Shown here: positions 1-5,755 of the stretch, one piece after another
Layout: every line of letters begins with the position of its first letter
Position numbering within the stretch: the first letter of the stretch is position 1
DNA from: Chloroflexota bacterium
GTDB lineage: Bacteria; Chloroflexota; Limnocylindria; Limnocylindrales; CSP1-4
Length of the DNA: 5,874 bases
Direction of reading: 5' to 3'
Assembly (NCBI GenBank): GCA_021786915.1
Contig: JAJYMP010000547.1
Location: 1-5,874 of the forward strand
Notes under the pieces: generated by a model
What the model saw: the letters and a program-made list of their open reading frames with translations, nothing else
Database searches by the model: none
What the model was told of the DNA's origin: nothing
Translations under genes and position numbers: made by a program

Positions 1-431
1 AGCGTCACGGCGGCATGGTCGACAAGTTCATCGGCGACGAGGTCATGGCCCTGTGGGGCTACGCCGCGAACCCGGACGATCCCGAGCGCGCCCTCGCCTG
101 TGCCGACGAGCTCGTGCGCCGGGCTCGCGAGCTGACGCTCGACGGCGAGCAGCTCCGGCTCGGAGTCGGGCTCGAGTCCGGTCTGGTGACCCTCGGCGTC
201 ATCGGTGGCGAGGGCAAGCGCCAGTTCACCGCCATCGGGCCTTCGGTCAACCTCGCCGCCCGCCTGCAGGCCGAGACCAAGGAGCTCGGCGCGCCCATCT
301 GCCTCGGACCCGACCTCGTCAGTCGGCTACCCGAGCCCGTCCGCACCGGCCTGAGCGGTCCCCTGCTGCGCGAGAAGATCCGCGGCGTCGACCCCCTCCA
401 GGTCTGGACCCACACACCCGGAGAGGAGTAG
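1..431 (+). CDS. Class III adenylate/guanylate cyclase, C-terminal part (5' end outside window)
   Basis: This is the catalytic end of a class III nucleotidyl cyclase, which converts an NTP (usually ATP) to a 3',5'-cyclic nucleotide. The frame is open to the window edge (codons begin at base 3, reading RHGGMVDK), so the ATG at 15 is internal. Counting that Met as residue 1, VDKFIGD holds the second metal-binding Asp (D8) and the adenine-recognising Lys (K4). FTAIGPSVNLAAR holds the usual bacterial adenine-specifying Thr (T72), the transition-state Asn (N79) and Arg (R83). KIRGVDPLQVW is the typical end of the fold. The first metal Asp and any N-terminal sensor or effector domain lie upstream. 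All visible key residues are intact, so this is probably an active, ATP-preferring homodimeric cyclase. Its stop is 3 bp before the next gene, which implies co-transcription. The family call is firm; a role in defence is inference from context. Confidence 0.9.
   Translation, partial: RHGGMVDKFIGDEVMALWGYAANPDDPERALACADELVRRARELTLDGEQLRLGVGLESGLVTLGVIGGEGKRQFTAIGPSVNLAARLQAETKELGAPICLGPDLVSRLPEPVRTGLSGPLLREKIRGVDPLQVWTHTPGEE
420..428 (+). promoter_or_regulatory. Ribosome binding site of the tandem-cyclase gene
   Basis: GGAGAGGAG ends 6 bp before the ATG at 435 and is a strong Shine-Dalgarno match. It lies in the last codons of the upstream cyclase gene, so translation of the two is likely coupled. 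It fixes the start of the tandem-cyclase gene. Confidence 0.7.
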
Positions 432-434
432 GAC

Positions 435-1958
435 ATGGCCTGGAATTACGACACGAGCTACGAGCGGGTCGAGAAGCATCTCGCTGGCATGGGCGAGATC
501 GAGATCGAGCCGCTCGTGCGCGAGATGAACCTGGACAACCTGAGCGAGACGAAGTGCCGCCAGGTCTGCGGCGCTCACGTCTACGCCGAAATCCGCAATC
601 TCGCCGCTCTCATAAGCGCGATGACCGACAAGGCCGACCGCCAGGCGATCGTGCAGGCGACCCACGTCTACCAGCGCGAGGTAGCCCGGATCGCCGACGC
701 GGTCGGCGCCGTCCGGATCCACTTCCAGGGCGGCCGTGTCCACCTCCTCGTCTATCGCCCGATCCGCGACGGCGAGGAGATCGCGATCAAGGCGTTCCTG
801 GCACAGCTCATCCTCGATCGCTTCGGCGTCGAGTTCAGCGACGAGTTCGCCGATCTGCCCGATCTGCGGATCCGCAGCGGCGCGGACCTCGGCGAGGCCA
901 TCGGGACCCGCAACGGCTCGACTGGGGACCGTGAGCTGCTGTTCCTCGGCTCCCCGGCCAATCACGCCGCCAAGCTCCTGAACGCGGGGGCGGACCGCCG
1001 GCTGACCGAGAACCTCAAGGTCGAGCTGCCCGACGACCTCGCCGACTTCATCGAAGTCGACCCAGCCGGCGGGTACAAGCTGAAGCGCCCGAGCGCGGCC
1101 GAGCTGCAGGAACTGCTCGACGATCATGGCATCGACTGGGCGCCCGAGGCAGCCCGGCAACGGATCATCGACGACCACGAGGCCTACCCGACCTCCGATG
1201 TCGGCCTCTCCGGCGCCACGGTCAAGATCGACTTCGACGCACTCAGCTTTTCGAACTCCAAGCTCGTCGAGGCGGCCACGCTCTACGGCGACGTCAGCGG
1301 CTTTACCGCCTACATCGACGGCACGGCGACCGTCGAGGACCAGCGCGAGGCCCTGCGCGCCTTCCACGCCATCCGTCGCGAGATGGCCGCCGTGGTGAAG
1401 ACGGACTTCGAGGGTATCCGCGTCCAGTTCCAGGGCGACCGCGTCCAGGCGCTCTTCCACCTGCCGGCCGACGACACCACGGGCTTCAACACCGAGGCCG
1501 TGTCGGCCGCAGTTGGGCTGCAGTCCAGCTTCGAGGGCGTGCTCAAGGAGCAGCTGCCCGAGATCGCGCGTCTCGGCATCGCCGTTGGCGTCAGCCAGGG
1601 CACAACGGTCGCGACGAAGCTCGGCGAGCGTGGTCATCGCGATCGCATCTGCCTCGGCGCCGACGTCCTCCACGCTGAGCACAACGAGGAGCGCGTCGAT
1701 CGGGGCGAGATCGGCATCAGCGCGAATGTCCGCGACAACCTCGAGGAGGACCTGGCCAAGCACTTCGAGTGGCGCGCGGCGTCCAACTGCTACGTGGCAA
1801 CGGGTCTCGACCAGAACAAGCTGGACCTGGCTGAGGCCGCCCGCGGCTACGCCGTCGGCAAGTCGGCGTACGTCACGCAGACGTCGGCCGGACCCACGAT
1901 CAGCACTCGCCCTGACCAGGGGCGCGAGGTCAAGCTCGCGCCGTCCTGGAGCCGCTGA
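435..1958 (+). CDS. Tandem class III nucleotidyl cyclase with two complementary degenerate domains
   Basis: The 507-residue protein has two cyclase-like domains, about 45-215 and 278-460, joined by a linker. Domain 1 reads HVYAEIRNLAAL, FQGGRVHLL, LGSPANHAAK: the metal Asp positions are E52 and G100, but the transition-state Asn (N176) remains and Lys (K180) stands for Arg. Domain 2 reads TLYGDVSGFTAYI, FQGDRVQAL, LGADVLHAEH: both metal Asp remain (D286, D335), while Asn and Arg are L412 and H416. One composite site per chain is therefore expected, as between C1 and C2 of animal adenylyl cyclases but in reversed order. The adenine-selecting Lys/Thr positions of domain 1 appear to be H96 and L169, so the substrate may not be ATP. 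I see no signal peptide or membrane segment, so it is likely cytosolic. It is tightly linked to a canonical cyclase upstream and an E2-like gene 5 bp downstream. It could be a Pycsar-like synthase or a housekeeping signalling enzyme. Family confidence is high; substrate and role are unknown. Confidence 0.85.
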   Translation: MAWNYDTSYERVEKHLAGMGEIEIEPLVREMNLDNLSETKCRQVCGAHVYAEIRNLAALISAMTDKADRQAIVQATHVYQREVARIADAVGAVRIHFQGGRVHLLVYRPIRDGEEIAIKAFLAQLILDRFGVEFSDEFADLPDLRIRSGADLGEAIGTRNGSTGDRELLFLGSPANHAAKLLNAGADRRLTENLKVELPDDLADFIEVDPAGGYKLKRPSAAELQELLDDHGIDWAPEAARQRIIDDHEAYPTSDVGLSGATVKIDFDALSFSNSKLVEAATLYGDVSGFTAYIDGTATVEDQREALRAFHAIRREMAAVVKTDFEGIRVQFQGDRVQALFHLPADDTTGFNTEAVSAAVGLQSSFEGVLKEQLPEIARLGIAVGVSQGTTVATKLGERGHRDRICLGADVLHAEHNEERVDRGEIGISANVRDNLEEDLAKHFEWRAASNCYVATGLDQNKLDLAEAARGYAVGKSAYVTQTSAGPTISTRPDQGREVKLAPSWSR

Positions 1959-1963
1959 CGAGG

Positions 1964-2635
1964 GTGCGCCGCTGGTGGGAGGGCCGCCTAGCGGCGCGAT
2001 TCGAGCACGATAAGGCCATCGTGGCGGAGGTCCAGCCGCGCCTCCGTCACGAGGTCGGGCCGTACGGCGCCATGACGCTCGTGGGCGACGTCGTGGTCAA
2101 GACGGTGTCCGGCACCCCGAACCGCATCCCAACGCGGATCGACTTCCCGGACGACTATCCGCGGAACGAGCCGGTCGCCCACGAGGTCGGCAATCTCTTC
2201 CCTCACGACGGGGATCATCACTTCAGCTATAGCTCAGACCAGTGCTGCCTTTGGCTCGATGCGGCCTCGCCCTGGAGCCCTCGCGATCCTGACGCGCTCC
2301 GGATGTTCCTCGAGCAGCTGGCGATCTTCTACCACCGCCAGCTGATGATGAAGGCGGATCCGACTCTTCACTTTCCCGGTCCGTGGTGGGGTCACGGCGG
2401 CGAGGGCTACCTCCAGTACCTCGAGCAGGAGTGGGGGCTGGCCCGGCCAGTCTTGCGACGACTGGCACTGGGCTTCCGTGGCCGGCTTTATGGCAAAGCG
2501 CCATGCCCGTGCGGCAGCCGGCGGCAGTATCGGCGCTGCCATCAGCCGACCATTGATCGCTTCAGAGGCCGCGCCAGCAAGAGTTCCCTTGAGCAGCTGG
2601 TCGTCCTCCTGAGTCCAACGCTCGGCCGGGACTGA
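1964..2635 (+). CDS. Ubiquitin-conjugating E2-like protein with C-terminal SEC-C zinc motif
   Basis: This 223-residue protein has a prokaryotic E2 (UBC) fold followed by a SEC-C motif. FPDDYPRNEP (61-70) matches the E2 FP-x-DYP-x-x-P strand. DQCCLWLDAASPWSP (92-106) matches the active-site CL followed by W-S-P, making C95 the likely thioester cysteine and C94 an odd neighbour. HHF (85-87) stands where eukaryotic E2s have HPN, so the usual Asn is not evident. CPCGSRRQYRRCH (181-193) is a SEC-C motif (CxC-x8-CH), expected to bind zinc and perhaps a protein partner. No E1, ubiquitin-like protein or JAB peptidase is in the window. Lone E2s in short type II CBASS act on the neighbouring CD-NTase; here the neighbour is a class III cyclase. 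The GTG at 1964 is chosen because it is 5 bp past the previous stop and keeps the N-terminal helix. Its Shine-Dalgarno is poor (GGAG 12 bp upstream), so coupled translation is likely. Fold confidence is high; target and function are inferred. Confidence 0.82.
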   Translation: MRRWWEGRLAARFEHDKAIVAEVQPRLRHEVGPYGAMTLVGDVVVKTVSGTPNRIPTRIDFPDDYPRNEPVAHEVGNLFPHDGDHHFSYSSDQCCLWLDAASPWSPRDPDALRMFLEQLAIFYHRQLMMKADPTLHFPGPWWGHGGEGYLQYLEQEWGLARPVLRRLALGFRGRLYGKAPCPCGSRRQYRRCHQPTIDRFRGRASKSSLEQLVVLLSPTLGRD

Positions 2636-2983
2636 CCTCTGGACCGTGAAGGGAGAGAAGACGGCGTCGAGAGTGGGAGCGCGACAACGAGCAACGGGCG
2701 GTGGACAGTTCGCTCGATGCCCGTGCCACTCATCCTGAGGCCGCGCCGTGCTTCGATCTTGCGATCCATGACCCGCCGCAGAGAGGGGTCGCGGGAGCTT
2801 GTTCGTGTTCTTCTGTGCCCAAGAGCCCGGTCCTCTCGTCAAGTACGCCTTCGTCTATCCCGATTGGCGCACTCCGGTCAAACTCGCCTGGTACGTGCGC
2901 GACGGCCGAGACGTCCAGCGCGAGGCGGCGGCGAGGGGCCACGAGGCGACCTCTCGACGAGGGGGTCCCGCTCCGACCCGGGG
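2636..2983. other. Convergent intergenic region without a confident gene
   Basis: About 350 bp separate the convergent E2-like gene and the AbiEii gene. I see no RNA gene, no good promoter and no recognisable protein domain. The part from about 2799 to 2940 has a GC-rich third-position bias in one + strand frame and may be a small gene or a decayed gene end. A GC-rich hairpin lies at 2963-2979. The remainder (2636-2798) shows nothing I can interpret. Confidence 0.5.
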
Positions 2984-3017
2984 TCATCCCGCGGCCGTCG
3001 CGGCTCGGAACTCCTGA
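2799..3017 (+). CDS. Possible small hypothetical protein or gene remnant
   Basis: A 72-codon frame starts at TTG, with AGAGGGG about 10 bp upstream as a mediocre ribosome-binding site. Its first 45 residues look protein-like (for example FVYPDWRTPVKLAWYV) and most third positions are G or C. After that it becomes Arg/Ala/Pro/Gly-rich, like non-coding high-GC sequence. Its last 34 bp overlap the 3' end of the convergent AbiEii gene. I recognise no family. It may be a genuine small protein, the decayed remains of a longer gene, or chance. Confidence 0.22.
   Translation: MFVFFCAQEPGPLVKYAFVYPDWRTPVKLAWYVRDGRDVQREAAARGHEATSRRGGPAPTRGHPAAVAARNS
2963..2979 (-). terminator. Candidate GC-rich hairpin past the AbiE operon
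   Basis: GGGTC and GACCC pair around a 7-base loop, starting about 5 bases after the AbiEii stop codon on the - strand. There is no following U-run, so intrinsic termination is doubtful. It might still slow polymerase between the two convergent operons. Confidence 0.2.
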
Positions 3018-3925
3018 CGCAATCGCTCGTACTGCTGCCGGACCCAGTAGGCATCGGTCGGGTCGATGCGGGCGACGCGCTCGTCGACTGCTCCCGAGGG
3101 CGCACCCATCGCTCCAAAGACTCCGTGAACGGTCGCGAGCATGTCTGGGATCGAGGCCGGTTCCCCGATCACGAGCCCGAGGTCGTCGGGGTCGACGACC
3201 TCATCCGCTCGGCGAGCCTGGAACTCGACGCCGCCTCGGAATGGTCGCGCCCCCGCCTGTCCCTCCTCGATGATGTCGAAATAGACCTTGAACCCGACGA
3301 TCGTCCGGATCAGGTCCAGCTGGTCGCGGGCCAGGGGTCCGAGCTTCCAGAGGTCGTACAGGTCGCGCGAGAAGATCAGGCGGCGGAAGCGCGCGAGCTT
3401 CTCCGCGAGGTTCTCGGGGAGCGCCATCAGCGGGACGAGTGGCGGATCGAAGCCGAGGAAGTCGCGCGCGACCCCGGGGATGGCGGCTCGGCTCGTCGGG
3501 ATCTCCGGTGGCAGCAGCGTCGCTCGCTGGGAGAAGTCGAGTTTCGCCTCGACCGAGGTCGCGAGCTCGTTCGTGGCGATCCAGCGCGCCTTGAGCGCTC
3601 CCCAATCGATCGCCCCGCGCGGTGCCGAGAACGAGACGCCCTCGATCTCGAAGCCCTCATCGAGCGAGAGAAGGACGTGTTCCGCGTACTCGGCTCTGGC
3701 AATCGCAAAGTCGAGGTCTGTCGAGAACCGACCGCGCAGGGCCAGCCGGAACTTCCGGAGCGCCGTTCCGCCCTTGAAGACCACGTCCTCCGGACCGTTC
3801 GCGAAGAGCCCCTCGCGGACCATCCACAGAAGGAAGTGCTCCTGCGCGAGCTCGAGAAACGCCGGGTCGAACGCCTTGCCACCGTAGTACCGCGAGATCT
3901 GGTTGACGCCGCCGAGCGTGATCAT
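2984..3925 (-). CDS. abiEii: AbiEii/AbiGii-family nucleotidyltransferase toxin
   Basis: This is the toxin of an AbiE-type (type IV) toxin-antitoxin pair, a DNA polymerase beta-like nucleotidyltransferase. Characterised relatives (MenT toxins) add nucleotides to tRNA 3' ends and block translation. The 313-residue length is normal for the family. All four conserved motifs are visible: KGGTALRKF (51-59), FSTDLDF (67-73) with catalytic D70 and D72, the AEKLARF helix (174-180) with K176, and RDLYDLWKL (187-195). No frameshift or lost catalytic residue is seen, so it should be active. Its ATG overlaps the antitoxin stop (ATGA), so the two are translationally coupled, with antitoxin first as usual for AbiE. 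AbiE systems act by abortive infection against phage. The family call is firm. The exact substrate is unknown. Confidence 0.93.
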   Translation of the reverse strand: MITLGGVNQISRYYGGKAFDPAFLELAQEHFLLWMVREGLFANGPEDVVFKGGTALRKFRLALRGRFSTDLDFAIARAEYAEHVLLSLDEGFEIEGVSFSAPRGAIDWGALKARWIATNELATSVEAKLDFSQRATLLPPEIPTSRAAIPGVARDFLGFDPPLVPLMALPENLAEKLARFRRLIFSRDLYDLWKLGPLARDQLDLIRTIVGFKVYFDIIEEGQAGARPFRGGVEFQARRADEVVDPDDLGLVIGEPASIPDMLATVHGVFGAMGAPSGAVDERVARIDPTDAYWVRQQYERLRQEFRAATAAG

Positions 3926-4737
3926 CGGCGTGAGGCGACCCCGACGTTGTCGAGGACATTGAACTCGGCGTCCCGCGGGGTCTCGGACCCTGTCCGCGTT
4001 GAGGGCGAGAGTGGCACGGCGACCGGCGAGCGCCCGAGACGGCGGATCTCACGCGCCAGGTCGGGCCGGCCGAACACCTTCGCGAAGTAGCCGGCGCGAG
4101 CGGTGGTCCGGTCGGACGCGAGCGCCGACAGCATCGCCAGGAGCGGGTCCTGGTCCGCCCGTCGGACGGCTTCGCCCAGCCAGTGTTCGGCCGCTCGAAG
4201 GTCGCCGACGCGATCCGGCCACAGCGCGGCCTCGACGACGAGTCGTTCCACCGTGGACACCGGGGTCTCGCGGATGGGCTCAGCGCCGAACAGGCGTGTC
4301 GGCGTGACGCGATGGACCTCGTACTCGCGTGCGAAGGCCGCCGACAGCGGCTGCGCCGCGGCGACGAGAACCTGATACCGCCGCGGCGCGCGGTCCGCGA
4401 GGCCGCGGAGGAACGCCGCCGCCGACAGCCCGATCTGGGCCTGGAGGTCCGGTCGCCGAGCGATTGCGGCGCGAAGACCCGCCAGCGGGTCGTTGCGGGA
4501 GAATGGTCCGCCGCTGGCGGGGAGGAACTCGTAGCGGCCCCGGGTCGGGAGCGGCGCAAGCCACCGCTGCGCGATCAGCCGACCGATGATGCGCCGCGTC
4601 GTAGACGACGCCGGATCGGTCCCCAGGTACTTGGCGACGTCCTCGATGGAGACGGTCTGTGCTTGACGGAGCTCGAGCTCGGCGACGACGTCCGCCAGTC
4701 GTGGAGAGAGCGTCCGCTTCATAGATGTTGAGTCCAT
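3922..4737 (-). CDS. abiEi: AbiEi-family antitoxin / transcriptional autorepressor
   Basis: This is the antitoxin partner of the AbiEii toxin immediately downstream. AbiEi proteins have an N-terminal winged helix-turn-helix that binds inverted repeats in their own promoter and a C-terminal domain needed to neutralise the toxin. Residues about 10-75 fit the winged helix: TVSIEDVAKYLG then TTRRIIGRLIAQRWL as the recognition region, and TRGRYEFLPA as the wing. The rest (about 85-271) is Arg/Ala/Leu-rich and helical, and I see no other motif. The ATG at 4737 is preferred over the Met five codons later because AGGAG lies 8 bp upstream. It follows the small ORF by 2 bp and overlaps the toxin gene by 4 bp. 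A perfect 23-bp inverted repeat covers its start. The assignment rests on the fold pattern plus the adjacent toxin. Confidence 0.85.
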   Translation of the reverse strand: MDSTSMKRTLSPRLADVVAELELRQAQTVSIEDVAKYLGTDPASSTTRRIIGRLIAQRWLAPLPTRGRYEFLPASGGPFSRNDPLAGLRAAIARRPDLQAQIGLSAAAFLRGLADRAPRRYQVLVAAAQPLSAAFAREYEVHRVTPTRLFGAEPIRETPVSTVERLVVEAALWPDRVGDLRAAEHWLGEAVRRADQDPLLAMLSALASDRTTARAGYFAKVFGRPDLAREIRRLGRSPVAVPLSPSTRTGSETPRDAEFNVLDNVGVASRR

Positions 4738-4758
4738 CGTTACAACTCCTGTAACGAT
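4736..4758 (-). promoter_or_regulatory. Perfect inverted repeat over the abiEi start and ribosome-binding site
   Basis: Arms ATCGTTACA and TGTAACGAT are perfectly complementary over 9 bp with a 5-bp spacer, 23 bp in all. On the - strand the structure contains the AGGAG ribosome-binding site (GGAG in the loop) and the first two bases of the abiEi ATG. Characterised AbiEi binds 23-bp inverted repeats to repress its own operon, so this is a natural operator candidate. As RNA the same sequence would form a hairpin around the start site. It also covers the last codons of the preceding small ORF. Confidence 0.55.
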
Positions 4759-4898
4759 CCTATCAGGAAATTAGCCAGCGGAGCAATAGGCTCCAGCCGA
4801 AGCCCAAGGCCCCTCCAGATACTGCGCGCTCCGCGGACTCGGATGCCGCCACCCTCGGTGTCCTCTATCTGCTCGATGCTGCTCGCTCGGTCAGCCAT
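4740..4898 (-). CDS. Small 52-residue protein bridging the nuclease-like and AbiE genes
   Basis: An ATG at 4898 opens a 52-codon frame that ends with TAA at 4740-4742. It overlaps the 3' end of the nuclease-like gene by 8 bp (ATGGCTGA) and stops 2 bp before the abiEi ATG, so it exactly fills what would otherwise be a 153-bp gap. The protein begins MADRASSIEQIED, is basic in the middle (RVRGARSIWRGLGLRLEP) and ends hydrophobic (IAPLANFLIGSLQEL). It might be a short amphipathic or DNA-binding peptide; I recognise no family. Third-position GC is lower than in the neighbours (about two thirds), which weakens the coding case. The close fit at both ends supports a translationally coupled gene. It might instead be a leader ORF controlling abiEi translation. 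Confidence 0.45.
   Translation of the reverse strand: MADRASSIEQIEDTEGGGIRVRGARSIWRGLGLRLEPIAPLANFLIGSLQEL
4757..4786 (-). promoter_or_regulatory. Weak candidate promoter for abiEi-abiEii
   Basis: On the - strand, TTGCTC (4786-4781) and TAGGAT (4762-4757) are 18 bp apart and resemble -35 and -10 boxes, with the -10 next to the inverted repeat. Both matches are partial. The region is also read through by the small ORF, so this would be an internal operon promoter if real. Confidence 0.2.
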
Positions 4899-5715
4899 CG
4901 CCGAGCGTGCTTAGGAAGGTCGCGAACTCCAGGCGAACCGCGGAGAGATCGACGGGCTGCCCTGCGATGGTGTCGAGCGCATCGGGCAACGGCCATTCCA
5001 GGAGGCGTCCCTGGCGCGCCAGATAAAGCCCGAGGGATTTGACATCGAACTCGCCCACCGTGTCGAGCAGAAGGTAGCCCAGGAGCTGCCGGATCCAGGC
5101 GCCGTCGATCCGCGGGTTGATCGTCGTCTTGATCTCGAGCAGCATCCCGTCGCTGATGAGGTCGGCGTCCGCGCCGCCGACCGCCCGACTCTGGGCGAAG
5201 ACCGGATTGAGCACCGCCGGTCGGTCGAAGCGGTCCTCGAAGGCATCGAGGAAGAGCTGGCCGAGCTGGGCCAGATCCTCGACCCAGCTGTCCGGAATCG
5301 CGCCGAGGAACTCGTCGACCGTCGTCGTCGGACCCATCGCGTTGAGCAGCGAGCCGGGTGCGACCGTCCCTGTCCGGAAAACCTCCTCAAAGAGCCCGAG
5401 CGCAAAGCAGTAGCGGGAGAGTTCTCGCTCGGCCGCGTCATCGAGCGCACGGCCGACGGGCGCGATGACCGGGATCCGATCCGCCAGCCGGGCGAAGAAG
5501 GCGGACACTGGGTTCGGCGGGAGGCCAGGGGTCAGCGGGTCGACTTTCTGCTGCACGCCAAGGCCCGAACCGGGGATCATCCGCCAGAGCGCCGGATGCT
5601 CGGGGTCGATCTCCAGGAGGAGGTTCGAGAGGACGTCGGCCGCGCCACCGTAGGCGATGAGATCGATGGGTCGCGTCACCGCGAATGCGTAGCGGATCCG
5701 GTAGTCGATCGCCAT
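4891..5715 (-). CDS. PD-(D/E)XK nuclease-like protein, first gene of the AbiE operon
   Basis: This 274-residue protein has a C-terminal PD-(D/E)XK-type core. Motif VGGADADLI (179-187) supplies the Asp (D183 or D185), LLEIKTT (192-198) supplies E194-x-K196, and QLLGYLLL (210-217) matches the Q-x-x-x-Y helix of RecB/Cas4-like members. The core SLGLYLARQGRLLEWPL follows as a closing strand pair. The N-terminal half (about 1-165) is of unknown fold, with no membrane segment seen. The fold usually binds or cuts DNA, but some members are inactive or have other roles. The ATG at 5715 is the only reasonable start: an in-frame TGA lies 16 codons upstream, and the ribosome-binding site is weak. It precedes the small ORF and AbiE pair on the same strand with overlaps, so it is probably co-transcribed. 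It could be an accessory nuclease of the AbiE locus or an unrelated cargo gene. I do not recognise a named family. Confidence 0.7.
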   Translation of the reverse strand: MAIDYRIRYAFAVTRPIDLIAYGGAADVLSNLLLEIDPEHPALWRMIPGSGLGVQQKVDPLTPGLPPNPVSAFFARLADRIPVIAPVGRALDDAAERELSRYCFALGLFEEVFRTGTVAPGSLLNAMGPTTTVDEFLGAIPDSWVEDLAQLGQLFLDAFEDRFDRPAVLNPVFAQSRAVGGADADLISDGMLLEIKTTINPRIDGAWIRQLLGYLLLDTVGEFDVKSLGLYLARQGRLLEWPLPDALDTIAGQPVDLSAVRLEFATFLSTLGDG

Positions 5716-5755
5716 GCCGCTCGTTGAGGGCGGGCGGCCGTCGATCGCACAGACC

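Noticed and set aside
53..934. + strand frame overlapping both cyclase genes
   Set aside because: Arg/Pro-rich out-of-frame translation of the cyclases with no recognisable motif.
327..1763. 478-codon - strand frame opposite the tandem cyclase
   Set aside because: Low-complexity Asp/Val/Leu/Ala sequence with no domain; it mirrors the cyclase reading frame, which has clear cyclase motifs.
1..2635. Standard CBASS operon
   Set aside because: No CD-NTase signature (GS with the paired Asp of that fold) is present; the cyclases are clearly class III.
2717..4090. Long + strand open frame opposite the AbiE genes
   Set aside because: It is antisense to two well-supported genes, is Arg/Glu/Asp-rich without any motif, and is explained by the high GC and codon bias of the - strand genes.
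2984..4737. HEPN-MNT toxin-antitoxin pair
   Set aside because: The nucleotidyltransferase has the full AbiEii motif set and length, and its partner has a winged helix-turn-helix, not a HEPN R-x4-6-H motif.
4780..4794. GGAGC/GCTCC hairpin as a terminator before abiEi
   Set aside because: Only 5-bp arms and no T-run on either strand, and it lies inside the small ORF; at most a weak regulatory element.
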